In this document: piece after piece, positions 1 to 9,629 of the stretch
Numbering within the stretch: position 1 is the first letter of the stretch
Layout: every line of letters starts with the position of its first letter
Assembly (NCBI GenBank): GCA_003279585.1
Contig: QCHH01000010.1
Coordinates: 1 to 44,397 of the forward strand
DNA length: 44,397 nucleotides
Direction: 5' to 3'
From: Prochlorococcus sp. AG-402-A08
GTDB taxonomy: Bacteria; Cyanobacteriota; Cyanobacteriia; PCC-6307; Cyanobiaceae
Made by a program: the position numbers and the translations under genes
Notes under the pieces: model-generated
What the model was told of the DNA's origin: nothing
The model's input: only the letters and a program-made list of their open reading frames with translations
Database searches by the model: none

Positions 1-359
1 TTAATTTCGTCATCTCTAGACCATTTTAAACGCTTAATTTCGGAATCTATTGCTGTCAATTCATTACTCCAATCACTTGGCTCATTATTAATATTAATGG
101 TTTCAACCTTTTCACTTTTAGGTAATTCAACCTTCAAGGGAGATTTTATTTTAACTTCGTCAACTACCTTCTTACCTGTCTCCTCATTTATAATCAGTTT
201 AAGCCTTTTATTCAGTCTTAATATCGCTCTATCTTCAGCATCTTCTACTGTTGAACCTTCAGCCAATGCACTTCCTAGATTTTTGTCATTATCCCACCCA
301 TTTACTTGGACAACAGCCTTATTCTCACTTAGGTAGCAAAGTTTCGATTCAATTCTCAT
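1..359 (-). CDS. Conserved picocyanobacterial hypothetical protein, C-terminus cut by window edge
   Basis: The gene reads leftward from an ATG at 357-359 (MRIESKLCYLSENKAVVQV...) and stays open to base 1, giving about 119 codons, so the C-terminus lies outside the window. The N-terminal half (residues 1-60) has the look of a small alpha/beta domain, with a strand-like KAVVQVNGW segment followed by an acidic helix (TVEDAEDRAILRLNKRLK). A lysine-rich linker follows and then the start of another conserved segment (EPSDWSNELTAIDSEIKRL). I recognise it only as the kind of uncharacterised protein found in marine cyanobacteria. Function is unknown. It is divergent from the TerC gene, with about 85 bases of shared upstream region. 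Confidence 0.7.
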   Translation of the reverse strand, partial: MRIESKLCYLSENKAVVQVNGWDNDKNLGSALAEGSTVEDAEDRAILRLNKRLKLIINEETGKKVVDEVKIKSPLKVELPKSEKVETININNEPSDWSNELTAIDSEIKRLKWSRDDEI

Positions 360-444
360 AACGCTTTTAAATTCACCTAATTTGAATTATTAGCGTTAAA
401 ATATACCAAAGAGGCAGTGTAAATAGCTCTTTTTTCTTAATTTA

Positions 445-1161
445 ATGGATTCAGCATCTCTTAGATCCTTAACTCCGTTACTTGATGGCATCGATAGATG
501 GGTTGAATTAGCACCTCTTTTACCTATTATCATTTCGTTAGAGCTAGTATTGTCTGCAGATAATGCTGTGGCTCTTGCATCGATAACGAAGAATTTAAAT
601 AATATTGACCTTCAACAAAAAGCTCTGAATATAGGAATATTTATAGCTTTATTATTTAGAATACTTGTTATTCTTACGGCTCAATTCTTCTTGCATTTTT
701 GGCCTGTTAAGCTAATTGGAGGGATATACTTAATTTCTCTATCAATTTCAAAGTTTATAGCTATTAACAATAGTGAAACAGTTCATAATGATAAAGATTC
801 TAAATCTAGGAGTTCATTATTTAACGTTATTCTTCTACTGTCTTTTACAGATTTAGCTTTTTCAATCGATAGTATCACTGCTGCGGTTGCAATCAGTGAC
901 CAATTTCTTTTAGTTATAACTGGAGCCATTATAGGAGTTATTGCATTACGTTTCACATCTGGATTATTCATTAAATGGCTTGAGATATATATCAATCTTG
1001 AAAAAGCTGGTTATATCGCGGTTGGAATTATTGGAATAAAGTTAATCTTTCAAATGATATTTTACCAATTGGTTATACCCGAATACTTATTCTTCTTAGT
1101 GATGTTAATACTTTTCCTTTGGGGTTTTTCTCGCAAAGAAGAAAAAATCCTCAATTCTTAG
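445..1161 (+). CDS. TerC-family integral membrane protein
   Basis: This 238-residue polytopic membrane protein has about seven hydrophobic segments. Two TerC hallmarks are visible: [17 protein letters not shown] near residues 31-47, and the internal-repeat counterpart [16 protein letters not shown] near 136-151, both with acidic residues inside membrane helices. TerC proteins are implicated in metal (often manganese) export or in helping membrane insertion, and the plant homologue is needed for thylakoid biogenesis. Which of these applies here is inference. The stop codon overlaps the end of the convergent fmt gene by four bases (1158-1161), so the two transcripts must end against each other. 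Confidence 0.9.
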   Translation: MDSASLRSLTPLLDGIDRWVELAPLLPIIISLELVLSADNAVALASITKNLNNIDLQQKALNIGIFIALLFRILVILTAQFFLHFWPVKLIGGIYLISLSISKFIAINNSETVHNDKDSKSRSSLFNVILLLSFTDLAFSIDSITAAVAISDQFLLVITGAIIGVIALRFTSGLFIKWLEIYINLEKAGYIAVGIIGIKLIFQMIFYQLVIPEYLFFLVMLILFLWGFSRKEEKILNS

Positions 1162-2168
1162 CTTCCAAATATATTTTTAATTTCTAGATTAGATTGAACT
1201 GATAAGGTATAACTGTCCGTTGCTTTTTTACCTTCTAGTTGAGCGTGTTTTATTTGAATTGGGTAATCATTAGTCATTATCATTATGCCAGCTTGTTTAT
1301 TTATCATTAGAATCTCTCCTGGGATTGCCTTATGAATTGATTCATCATCATTATTGTGATTTCCTAGCAAGTTATTCTTATTGGCTATCGTTGCGGCCTC
1401 TAAAATTTTTATTCTTTTTCCATTATGTAGTGTATATGCATTTGGATATAGTCCCTGGACTCTCTTTATGATTTTTCTAGCACTTTGGTTCCAATCTATC
1501 AAATAATCCTCTTTTTTTATCTGTCTTGCATAACTCGGTTTACCATTTAATTTGGATTGATCGATAGCTTTTAATTCATCTAGTATTGATGATTTGTTTA
1601 AGCTTTTGACAATGCTAATCCTTACAAGCGATTTTAATAATAGCTTTGATGATATTTGCGATAGTCTATTAGAAAGTATCACTAGATTATCTGAATCGTT
1701 AATCACGGTTACCTCTTGTTCAATAACCGGTCCTGTATCTAAACCTTCTTCCATTGACATAATACAAACACCTGTCTCAGCATCATCATTCAGAATGCTC
1801 CATTGAATTGGTGCGGCTCCTCTCCATACAGGTAGTAAGGAAGCATGACTATTCCAACATCCCAATTTTGGCAAGTCTAATATTTCTTTCGGAAGAATTT
1901 GACCAAAAGCAACAACTACATATACATCAGCGTCCAATTTTTTGAGAATACCTTTTGTATTTTCATCCTTACTTATTGATTGTGTAGTAAAGACAGGTAT
2001 ACCTAAATCTGTCGCAGCCTCTTTAACTGGGGAAGGCGACAATTTATTCCCTCGACCCCGTTTTCTATCTGGCTGGGTAATTACAGCAATTACTTCTAGT
2101 CGAGCGCTAACTAAAGTTATTAGATTTTCAGCAGCATATTTAGGAGTTCCCCAAAAAATTATCTTCAC
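1158..2168 (-). CDS. fmt: Methionyl-tRNA formyltransferase
   Basis: It formylates Met-tRNAfMet with 10-formyl-tetrahydrofolate, in the cytoplasm, for translation initiation. At 336 residues it has normal length. The N-terminal formyltransferase domain holds the signature around residues 106-120 ([15 protein letters not shown]), including the catalytic Asn106 and His108, and the partner Asp144 in EGLDTGPV. The C-terminal domain (about 205-336) is the tRNA-binding OB-like part. Its ATG overlaps the TGA of the upstream pmbA/tldE gene (2165-2168), indicating translational coupling in a minus-strand operon tldD-pmbA-fmt. Confidence 0.97.
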   Translation of the reverse strand: MKIIFWGTPKYAAENLITLVSARLEVIAVITQPDRKRGRGNKLSPSPVKEAATDLGIPVFTTQSISKDENTKGILKKLDADVYVVVAFGQILPKEILDLPKLGCWNSHASLLPVWRGAAPIQWSILNDDAETGVCIMSMEEGLDTGPVIEQEVTVINDSDNLVILSNRLSQISSKLLLKSLVRISIVKSLNKSSILDELKAIDQSKLNGKPSYARQIKKEDYLIDWNQSARKIIKRVQGLYPNAYTLHNGKRIKILEAATIANKNNLLGNHNNDDESIHKAIPGEILMINKQAGIMIMTNDYPIQIKHAQLEGKKATDSYTLSVQSNLEIKNIFGS

Positions 2169-3553
2169 GCTTCACCAGTTATTGATACATTTTCAACCCA
2201 AACATAAGGGCTGATTCCTTGATGTGTAACGATCTGTTCATTTTCAATTTTTACGATATTATTTAAAACTTCTAAGATATCTCCTGCTACGGTAGCGGCA
2301 TCAATAGATATCTTCTTGCCATTTTTAACGATCCAACCATCAAACGGTAAAGAGAACGAACCTTGGCTAGCTTTTACGCCTGAGTGAATAGCAGATAGTT
2401 CATCAATTAAAATATATTCCTTGAGTGTATTTTTAACACTTAGATTTTTGTCTTTATCCGTTTCTGATTCACTTTTGCTTACAACTAGCCAATCAGGAGA
2501 AACCGATACCTTAGCACCTAATCCTGCATGGCCTGTAGGTTTTGCACCAAACTTCCTTGCTGTTGCCTCTGAATGAAGTAAATTAGTTAATATACCATTA
2601 GTTACCAATTTTATATTTTGTGTTGGAGTCCCTTCACCATCAAAACTAAAAGCTCCTACGTTTTCAGGATGAAGTCCTTCATCACTAATATTTAGATTAG
2701 AAACTGAAATTTGTTCACCAATTGAATCTTTTTTCATCAAACTGATTCCATCAATAATAGATCGAGCATTAAACATTGAACTAAACGCACTAATTAATTG
2801 AAGGAAGGCATCGGGAGTAAAACAAATTAAATATTTATTTGTTTCTATAGATTTATAATTTAAATGACTAATTAACTTATCGGATGTTTCCTTTATACAT
2901 GATTCTATATCTAGTTCTTCTAAATTAGAGTGAATTCTAATACCTCCAGCACTTCTAGGTTTTTTGTTTTCTTCTTCGGCTTTTGCATACAAATATATAG
3001 AGGATTGTGAAAGTTTCATATGTCTATTAGCACCCTCACTATTTATATATATCCTTTCCATATAACTTTCATTTAATCCATTATATGGAACGGAATCTAT
3101 TGACTTATGAGTATCTATTAATTGTTTTTCAGCATTTTTCAGAATGCTTAGCAACTCATTAATTGTATGAGGATTCGAATTATTAGAATTTACTGCTTCT
3201 AATTCATTTTTAGCCATTGGTGAAAACTCTGGAGATTCTTTTACGTTTCCAAAGTTGCTTGCTTTAATTGCCCCTCTCATTGCCTTATTGATACCTTCAC
3301 TTGTTAAGTCAGAGGTGCTGGTGATCCCTACTTGATTATATTTATTCCAAACTCTTAAGGTCATTGAGTTTCGTTGAGACCCTTTTAGCTGCTTGGCCTT
3401 ACCTTTCTGTACTTGAACAGAAATATCACTACTAGATGATGCACCCATATCCCACTTTGTAATCTTTGATTCATTACTATATCTTTTTAAAAGATTATTC
3501 AATAATTCGGGATTTAATTGGCCTATCTTTTGATTAGTAATCGAATTCTTCAT
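2165..3553 (-). CDS. pmbA: TldE/PmbA-type metallopeptidase subunit homologue
   Basis: This 462-residue member of the TldD/PmbA (U62) family corresponds to the TldE partner subunit. Visible family features are the glycine/serine-rich central segment ([12 protein letters not shown]) and the C-terminal block with [18 protein letters not shown] and [18 protein letters not shown]. The zinc motif of TldD (HExxxH) is absent, as expected for the non-catalytic subunit. In E. coli the TldD/TldE heterodimer processes small modified peptides and degrades unfolded peptides. The cyanobacterial substrate is unknown. It lies two bases downstream of tldD and overlaps fmt by four bases. Confidence 0.93.
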   Translation of the reverse strand: MKNSITNQKIGQLNPELLNNLLKRYSNESKITKWDMGASSSSDISVQVQKGKAKQLKGSQRNSMTLRVWNKYNQVGITSTSDLTSEGINKAMRGAIKASNFGNVKESPEFSPMAKNELEAVNSNNSNPHTINELLSILKNAEKQLIDTHKSIDSVPYNGLNESYMERIYINSEGANRHMKLSQSSIYLYAKAEEENKKPRSAGGIRIHSNLEELDIESCIKETSDKLISHLNYKSIETNKYLICFTPDAFLQLISAFSSMFNARSIIDGISLMKKDSIGEQISVSNLNISDEGLHPENVGAFSFDGEGTPTQNIKLVTNGILTNLLHSEATARKFGAKPTGHAGLGAKVSVSPDWLVVSKSESETDKDKNLSVKNTLKEYILIDELSAIHSGVKASQGSFSLPFDGWIVKNGKKISIDAATVAGDILEVLNNIVKIENEQIVTHQGISPYVWVENVSITGEA

Positions 3554-3555
3554 TT

Positions 3556-5001
3556 TTATCTACCTCCTACTGTTATTGAATCCACTTTTATGTGTGGTTG
3601 ACCGACTGTAACGTTTACACTTCCACTTACTGACCCACAAAAACCGGCAGCAAGATCTAAATCATTAGCACACATAGATATTCTTGGTAGTATTTCTTTC
3701 GCTTCACCTATTAACGTTGCACCCTTGACAGGTTTATCAAGCCTTCCATTCTTTATTAAATAACCTTCCTCAACTGAGAAGTTGAATTGACCTGTTGGAC
3801 CTACGCTCCCCCCCCCCATAGACTTACAATACAGTCCGTCATCTACACTTTTTATTAATTCGTCAGGAGAGAAATTACCTTGTTTAATGTATGTATTTCT
3901 CATACGACTTGCAGCAGCGAAAGAGAAATTTTGCCTTCTTCCACTTCCAGTTCTTGGATGACCTGTTCTTAAAGAACCTGCTCTATCTGACAGAAATTTT
4001 TTTAATATACCATTTTCAATTAGTAAAGTATTTTGAGGTTCCATTCCTTCGTCATCCATAGATAGTGAACCAAAAGCATGATTTGAGAGGCCTTCATCTA
4101 CTGCACTGACAGCCTTGTGAGCAATTTGTTTGTCTATACAGTCATGAAAAGGGGATGTTCCTCTTTCTAATTGAGTCGTTTCAAGAAGATGGCCACAAGC
4201 TTCATGGAATATGACACCTCCAAATTTATTTGCTAGGACAACAGGCATTTGACCTGCCTCAACATATCCTGCATAGAGCATTTTCTGAGCACTATCATTT
4301 AATTCACAAGCACTTTTTTCTATTTCCCAATTTCTTAGATCATCCGGATTTCCAGAACTTCCTAATCTTCTAGCGGAAGATGATCTGTTTTCACCTTGTT
4401 GTGCTATTACATTAATACCAACGGTTTGATGAAGGCGTATGTCTCTGGCAAATACACCATCTGAAGCAGCGACGAGTACTTCTTGCCAATTCCTGGAATA
4501 ACTAGCTCTTCTCACTTGAAGATTTTTATTTTTATCCGCAAGCGATTTTGTGGCATCAATGAGTTTATGAGTGGACTCATCGAGATCAGGTGATTGTTTT
4601 AACCAATCATTTTTATTTGTACCAAAATCTTTCAAGTCTGATAAACCATCAAATCTATTACCATTTTTTGATCCTGATACTAGACCTAACATCCCTAACG
4701 CCTGATTTAGGGCAAAGAGAAGACCAGCAGTAGATAAATCGTTCGTGCTAACAAAACCGTCTTTTTTTCCAAGAAAAACCCTTATACCTGCACCAATACC
4801 AAAGGATGGACTTACATTTGAAATATAATCTTGCTCAGCTAGTAATGAAATGTTGTCAGATTTTTCTAGAAAGACTTCTACTAGGTCAGCGCCAGCAGAT
4901 TTGCCAAGAGACAATAACTCTTCGATTTGTGGTCTTAATGTTTCGTCAAAAGTATGAAATAATAGATTTTCGTTTTCTTTAGTTAGTAATGAGTTAGTCA
5001 A
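3556..5001 (-). CDS. tldD: TldD-type zinc metallopeptidase
   Basis: This 481-residue catalytic subunit of the TldD/TldE protease carries the family zinc-binding motif HEACGH at residues 266-271, followed by a conserved Glu-rich region (LLETTQLERG). The C-terminal half has the family blocks GRRQNFSFAAASRMRNTY and GGGSVGPTGQFNFSVEEGY. The start ATG is followed by a normal family N-terminus. It is first in the tldD-pmbA-fmt operon and has a T-rich upstream stretch. Oddity: codons 395-398 contain a run of ten G (3808-3817 on the given strand), very unusual in such an AT-rich genome and a candidate slippage site. Confidence 0.95.
   Translation of the reverse strand: MTNSLLTKENENLLFHTFDETLRPQIEELLSLGKSAGADLVEVFLEKSDNISLLAEQDYISNVSPSFGIGAGIRVFLGKKDGFVSTNDLSTAGLLFALNQALGMLGLVSGSKNGNRFDGLSDLKDFGTNKNDWLKQSPDLDESTHKLIDATKSLADKNKNLQVRRASYSRNWQEVLVAASDGVFARDIRLHQTVGINVIAQQGENRSSSARRLGSSGNPDDLRNWEIEKSACELNDSAQKMLYAGYVEAGQMPVVLANKFGGVIFHEACGHLLETTQLERGTSPFHDCIDKQIAHKAVSAVDEGLSNHAFGSLSMDDEGMEPQNTLLIENGILKKFLSDRAGSLRTGHPRTGSGRRQNFSFAAASRMRNTYIKQGNFSPDELIKSVDDGLYCKSMGGGSVGPTGQFNFSVEEGYLIKNGRLDKPVKGATLIGEAKEILPRISMCANDLDLAAGFCGSVSGSVNVTVGQPHIKVDSITVGGR
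3808..3817. repeat. Ten-base C/G homopolymer inside tldD
   Basis: Ten consecutive C on the given strand read as the last base of Met395 plus three GGG glycine codons of TldD. Glycine is normally written GGT/GGA in the surrounding genes, so the tract is not forced by protein sequence. It may be a slippage hot spot or an assembly-sensitive position. Confidence 0.95.
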
Positions 5002-5133
5002 TTTTTTTTTTTATTATTATGGCATTTGATTGGCTTAACTGCGAATATGAATATAAATAAGACATATTTATTGTTATTATTGTTTAACTAACTAATTATA
5101 AAGGATCTATTAGATAATAAAAATAACGCATAT

Positions 5134-5688
5134 TCAATTAGGACCTATCCATTTTTGGCCATTTAATCTTTGAAGTACCCTCGAAATTAGTAAAGGTAAT
5201 GTTGTCTTCTTTTCATCAATTAGAAATGATTCAACAATACTTGGATCTGAATTTGACTCAGCTAATAATATAGTTTTATCAGATGTAATTACATCTTTAT
5301 TAAAACAGAGCCAAAATCTTCTTTGTTCAGTTATTTGACAAAAGACCATCCAACAGTCACCTCCTACTACGGGTCTTATTCCTTCTACCAACTTAATATC
5401 AATAACTGATGTTCCTTTCTCTTCTATTGATGACTTTAGTCCAGGAATTAAATGTTTATTTATAAACTCATCAAAAGGTTTATCTTCTAGCTTAGGTGGT
5501 TTTATTTGCTTTTTGGGAATCGGAGATTCTTCTTTTTGGGTGACCGATGCTTTTTCTGGGTTATCTAAAATGTTTGAATCTTTATTTACTACAGGTGCCC
5601 GTTCTGGATTTTTTTCTAAGGAATCGGAATCTGACTTTAATACTTCATCTCTTGAATCGTTTTTGTTGTAGGGGTTTTGATTTTCCAT
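5134..5688 (-). CDS. DUF2996-type cyanobacterial protein
   Basis: This 184-residue protein has a low-complexity, charged and proline/lysine-rich N-terminal half (about 1-70) and a folded C-terminal domain (about 70-184). The latter begins KPFDEFINKHLIPGLKSS and contains DCWMVFCQITEQRRFWLCF, which matches my memory of the cyanobacterial DUF2996 family. There is no signal peptide or membrane helix, so it is probably soluble. It ends LQRLNGQKWIGPN. Function is unknown. It stands alone on the minus strand, with 132 bases of AT-rich spacer separating it from tldD. Confidence 0.75.
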   Translation of the reverse strand: MENQNPYNKNDSRDEVLKSDSDSLEKNPERAPVVNKDSNILDNPEKASVTQKEESPIPKKQIKPPKLEDKPFDEFINKHLIPGLKSSIEEKGTSVIDIKLVEGIRPVVGGDCWMVFCQITEQRRFWLCFNKDVITSDKTILLAESNSDPSIVESFLIDEKKTTLPLLISRVLQRLNGQKWIGPN

Positions 5689-5762
5689 ATTTTTATTTTA
5701 GCAAATTTATTAAAATGGATGTTTAGATATTTTTGATTAAATATATTGTCCAGATTTCTTGA

Positions 5763-6320
5763 TTACCAGTTTGAAAAAGATTCATCATTCCAATCACTAG
5801 AAATTGAATTAACTTGATTGATAGGATTGTGATTTTCATTCACGTCCAGCTGTTCATCATATTGACTATCAAATTCAAATGATTCATCATATTGAGCATC
5901 ATTATTATCATTATTATTTATGTAATTTGTTTTACTTCTGTCTGTTGTTCCTATTATTCTAAAATTGGCATTAATTGTTGGAGATGGATCATTAATATCT
6001 CTTTCTATTAATGTATTGTCGTATAATGAATTAGAATTTGTGTAATCTATAGGCTCCTCATGCTTATCAATTTGTTTATATTTTAAAGATTCATTTACTT
6101 TTACTGAATTGATTTTTACAAGACTAATTGTTATAAAATATGAGAGTAAAAAACCTGTTCCAGTTGATATGGCAATATATGATCCTAATGGAAGTGTAGG
6201 AGTATTCCAAATAAGTATTCTTAATTTAGTATTTTCTTTTTGATTACTAATACCTAGAATGAATATTAAAATTAATGTTGAAATGAAAGGTATGCCTTTT
6301 AGAAAAAATTTAAATTTCAT
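5763..6320 (-). CDS. Membrane protein with LapA/DUF1049-like N-terminus
   Basis: The 185-residue product has two N-terminal transmembrane segments (about residues 8-25 and 44-68), separated by a short loop with a conserved-looking LRILIWNTPTLPLGSYI. This resembles the two-helix LapA/DUF1049 domain of proteins that influence envelope assembly. The remainder (70-185) is hydrophilic, rich in Asn, Asp and Ser and probably disordered. Its start overlaps the ubiX stop by four bases (6317-6320), so it is translated with ubiX. The domain match is by eye and moderate; function is not established. Confidence 0.65.
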   Translation of the reverse strand: MKFKFFLKGIPFISTLILIFILGISNQKENTKLRILIWNTPTLPLGSYIAISTGTGFLLSYFITISLVKINSVKVNESLKYKQIDKHEEPIDYTNSNSLYDNTLIERDINDPSPTINANFRIIGTTDRSKTNYINNNDNNDAQYDESFEFDSQYDEQLDVNENHNPINQVNSISSDWNDESFSNW

Positions 6321-6925
6321 TTAATCGGACCATCCCATCTTTTAATATTATTTAAATCTTCTCCAAGAGAATCAAATAATCTAACTACAATAAAATCAAT
6401 TATGTCCTCAATTGTTTGTGGATTTGTATACCATGCAGGAATTGGAGGTACTATTAACGCACCAGCCGACGCTATACGTTTTAAATTTTCTATGTGAATT
6501 AAATTTAATGGTGATTCCCTTGGAGAAATTATCAAAGGCCTATTCTCTTTTAAGTGAACATCCGCACATCTTTCTATTAAGTCTAATGAAAAGCCTGACG
6601 CAATTCTTCCCAAGGTTCCCATTGAACAAGGAACAATTACCATACCCTTGGTTTTATGACTACCGCTTGCAATTGATGCTGAATGATCATTCCATCTGTA
6701 ACAAGTCAATTTTCCTGATTTAACTCCAAGTTTATTTCTCCAAAATTCACATTGAGTGTTTGATTCAACTGGAATATTAATACCACGTTCACTCTTAGCT
6801 ACTTCATATGCACCTTTGCTAAGTATTAAGTCTACAGATCTATTATTTTCTAATAATATCTGTATTGATCGCTCTCCTATTTGCATAGCAGAAGCACCGG
6901 TAATTGCAATGACAATACTATTCAT
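6317..6925 (-). CDS. ubiX: Flavin prenyltransferase UbiX
   Basis: UbiX joins dimethylallyl phosphate to FMN to make prenylated FMN, the cofactor of UbiD decarboxylases; in cyanobacteria this serves plastoquinone-type quinone synthesis. The 202-residue length is typical. The N-terminus IVIAITGASAMQIGERSIQ is the flavin-binding family signature. VIVPCSMGTLGRIASG and NRPLIISPRESPLNLIHIEN are the conserved FMN/phosphate-binding blocks. It sits seven bases downstream of the large RNB/Zam gene and overlaps the next membrane protein gene, so the three are likely co-transcribed. Confidence 0.95.
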   Translation of the reverse strand: MNSIVIAITGASAMQIGERSIQILLENNRSVDLILSKGAYEVAKSERGINIPVESNTQCEFWRNKLGVKSGKLTCYRWNDHSASIASGSHKTKGMVIVPCSMGTLGRIASGFSLDLIERCADVHLKENRPLIISPRESPLNLIHIENLKRIASAGALIVPPIPAWYTNPQTIEDIIDFIVVRLFDSLGEDLNNIKRWDGPIK

Positions 6926-6931
6926 TTATTC

Positions 6932-9241
6932 TTAACTATCAGATTCATTGTTTAAATTAATTACTGTCTCATTCTGATTATCATTATTAGTTTCTGTTTC
7001 TTTAACAAGTTCTAGGTCAATTTGGTTTTTAAGAATATCTACTTTCAAAACCCTAACATTAACTTTTTGTGCAAGTTGATAAGTTCTTTTATTCTTCCTT
7101 CCTACTAAAAGGTTTTGTCTAGATCTATATTCGTACCAATCATCTCCCAAAGTGCTTACATGAACTAATCCTTCTGCAGTTAAATCATCAATCTCAGCAA
7201 AAAAGCCATAACTTTGAACTCCAGTAATAATTGCTGTAACTTCTTTGCCTATAATCTTTTGAGCTTCCCTTCCCTGAGCAATTGAAATAATGTTATTTCT
7301 AAAAGATTTGGATTTTTTCCTTATTTCATTCAAATTTTGAACTAATCTTAAATTTGAATAATAATCAATATTATCTTTGATCTTAGCTGAAAATATTTCC
7401 CAATTAACATATTTCCAACTATCTTTTTTACCCAATTGAACAATTTCTTTGCTTCGACTTGAAGATTTATTTTTACCCTCAGATAAAAGTGTACTTATTA
7501 TAAATTGGTTAAATATATTCCAGTAATTTAAGCTTGGACAGCACCATGGAGATTCAATATTATTCGTGGAAGTCTCGTAAGTTAAATCATCATTATATAG
7601 ATTGGAATTAAAATTAAACAATTTTAGGTGAATGCCTGGAATTATATGTTTAACAAGCTTATGAAGAATTTTCTTTTCAGTACTTGATTCAAATGATTTA
7701 ATCAATTCAGCTGTCGTTATAGTTCCATCAACATTTACTGTAATCTTTTTATCTAATGCTAATGCTGATTTAGACAATTCATTAATCGAGGATTGATCAA
7801 TTTCTTCATGTTCCTTATAGATAAACGGTAACCGATATCCGATTAAATGCTTAGAAAGAATATTATTTGATAATCTAATATATATATCAATTAGTGATTG
7901 AGGATCATAGCTATCATAAGTTTTAGACCAACCGTGGAAATCTCTGCCAGGAAATGTTTTTTGTAATTCACTTAGTCTTTCAAAGTTAGGTATGTATTCA
8001 TCTAATTTGATAGATGTATTATTGCTAATATTAACTAATTTTGCTGTATGTAAAAGCGTATAAATAACCTCAAGATTGTCCTTAACATCTTTCAGTGCAA
8101 TTGGAACTGACTTAGTAGTAGCTTTTCTATTGTTAATTGCTTTTAGGTGTTTAGGTGTAACAAGTTTTACGGGCTTAATTATACTAAGTATAAATTTCCA
8201 GTCTGTTACATTTCCATCTGCATTGATATCAATAACCAATGATATAGCTGGACATTCTTCATTAAGTTTGAATTTTGAAACCGTTTTAAGTGATTCATTA
8301 ATAAACTCTAGCCAGTCATTTCCTAAACAAATAACTTCTCCTTTATCCCTAAGATATTTGTCTAGCTTTCCGCCTAAATTAATTCTTTCTGAAATACTAG
8401 GAGAATGAACCCATAACCTAGTACCTCCTTCATAGGGTTCTGCATATAAAGCAGGAAGAAATGGAGAATTAGTAGATTCCCAGCTCTCAAACAATAAAGA
8501 AGGCTGATTAGATAAGTTTTCTCTACCTTTTAACGGAATTTTTTTGGGAGCGACTTTAGGCGAATCAAAACTTTTAGATATATTATTCTTTGAAAGTAAT
8601 AACTCAATATCACCTTTAACACCAGCATTTATCGAAAACTCTCTAATTATTGTACCTTTGGCTTTATATTGAGCAATTGGATATTTGTTGATCTTTATTT
8701 CATGAATTAGATCTTTATCTGGAAGCTTATTGTTATATTGATCTTCATTTTCAAGATCAATAATTACTGGTATCCTGTCATCTAAAGGGTAGGCCTTTAA
8801 TTCTCCAGTCGTATTGTCTGGTTCTACTTTTGCAAGTAAAGAATCATTATATCTTTCCAATACACATTGTATTCTTCCCTCTGGAGCTCTTCTTTTCACA
8901 CCCTGTTTAGTAATCAATACCATAACAGAGTCACCATGCCAGGCGTTATTTAAATTAGCTTCTCTAATGTAAATGTCTTCGCCTTGGTCTTCTCTTACAA
9001 CAAAGCAATATCCTTTACTACTACAACGAACCCTGCCTTGCAAGAAGGTAATTTCTTTATTGATACTAATTTTTTCATTATTTATGTTATGAACAATGCC
9101 TAGCTTTGTAAGGGCTTTAATCGCTATGTTTAAATTTTCTCTATCAAGTTTTTTTGTAAGTTTTAAGGATTTCTCAAGTTTGGAAACTTCTAATCCATCT
9201 TCTCTGTCAAGACTTTCGAGTATTTTTAAAACGGTTGTCAT
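6932..9241 (-). CDS. zam: Zam-type RNase II/R-family protein, catalytic motifs degenerate
   Basis: This 769-residue relative of RNase II/R matches what picocyanobacterial genomes call Zam (acetazolamide-resistance protein). Order of domains: helical N-terminus (1-60), cold-shock/OB domain (about 65-115, GRVRCSSKGYCFVVREDQGE), RNB region (about 250-590), S1 domain (about 665-746, AIITGVQSYGFFAEIDDL). The S1 domain is well kept. The RNB region is not: where active enzymes have an Asp-rich motif ending DFDDA, this protein has SPFLPALYAE (259-268), and where they have TSPIRRY it has SPWCCPSLNY (564-573). It is therefore probably an RNA-binding scaffold or regulator, not a nuclease. A second RNB gene with intact motifs lies at 26229-27512. 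Confidence 0.88.
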   Translation of the reverse strand: MTTVLKILESLDREDGLEVSKLEKSLKLTKKLDRENLNIAIKALTKLGIVHNINNEKISINKEITFLQGRVRCSSKGYCFVVREDQGEDIYIREANLNNAWHGDSVMVLITKQGVKRRAPEGRIQCVLERYNDSLLAKVEPDNTTGELKAYPLDDRIPVIIDLENEDQYNNKLPDKDLIHEIKINKYPIAQYKAKGTIIREFSINAGVKGDIELLLSKNNISKSFDSPKVAPKKIPLKGRENLSNQPSLLFESWESTNSPFLPALYAEPYEGGTRLWVHSPSISERINLGGKLDKYLRDKGEVICLGNDWLEFINESLKTVSKFKLNEECPAISLVIDINADGNVTDWKFILSIIKPVKLVTPKHLKAINNRKATTKSVPIALKDVKDNLEVIYTLLHTAKLVNISNNTSIKLDEYIPNFERLSELQKTFPGRDFHGWSKTYDSYDPQSLIDIYIRLSNNILSKHLIGYRLPFIYKEHEEIDQSSINELSKSALALDKKITVNVDGTITTAELIKSFESSTEKKILHKLVKHIIPGIHLKLFNFNSNLYNDDLTYETSTNNIESPWCCPSLNYWNIFNQFIISTLLSEGKNKSSSRSKEIVQLGKKDSWKYVNWEIFSAKIKDNIDYYSNLRLVQNLNEIRKKSKSFRNNIISIAQGREAQKIIGKEVTAIITGVQSYGFFAEIDDLTAEGLVHVSTLGDDWYEYRSRQNLLVGRKNKRTYQLAQKVNVRVLKVDILKNQIDLELVKETETNNDNQNETVINLNNESDS

Positions 9242-9323
9242 AAGAAAAGTAGCAAGTTAATTTAATTTCATTGGATTTAATTCTCTAAAATAAAAACCAA
9301 TATTTAGAGAGAATAATTTTAGT

Positions 9324-9620
9324 TTATAAGCTCTCATTTGTAGATTCTTTTTTACTTTGCGATAAGAGGTTTATACCTATTATTAAAAATACAATCCCAG
9401 AAAGTAGTTTAAGTAAGTATGCAGGAATTAGATTAGCAATAGACCCACCTGCCAAAGCTCCTAAAAGGGTAGCTAATATCAGGGCAATTGACGAGCCAAG
9501 AAATACTGCTAGTGGATTATTAGTAGTGCTACTTAGAGTTATTGTTGTTAGTTGAGTTTTGTCGCCCATTTCTGCTAGAAAAACAGCAACAAATGTTGTG
9601 AAAAGAAGCGTTGCAATCAT
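9324..9620 (-). CDS. Half-size UPF0016/GDT1-family cation exporter (manganese type), copy 2
   Basis: This 98-residue membrane protein has three hydrophobic segments and the family signature EMGDKTQL at residues 17-24, where the acidic residues are thought to coordinate the cation. UPF0016 proteins in cyanobacteria and chloroplasts export Mn2+ (or Ca2+) to the thylakoid lumen or periplasm. Full-length members carry two such motifs; here each half is a separate gene. Its partner lies immediately upstream at 9630-9983, nine bases away, so they are probably co-expressed and form a heterodimer. The arrangement corresponds to the 'hemi manganese exchanger' type. Ion specificity is inference. Confidence 0.88.
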   Translation of the reverse strand: MIATLLFTTFVAVFLAEMGDKTQLTTITLSSTTNNPLAVFLGSSIALILATLLGALAGGSIANLIPAYLLKLLSGIVFLIIGINLLSQSKKESTNESL

Positions 9621-9629
9621 TAAGATAAT

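Noticed and set aside
97-336. 79-codon plus-strand ORF
   Set aside because: Antisense to the truncated conserved gene at 1-359, whose protein sequence is more convincing.
6412-6723. 103-codon plus-strand ORF
   Set aside because: Lies entirely antisense to ubiX, which has clear family motifs.
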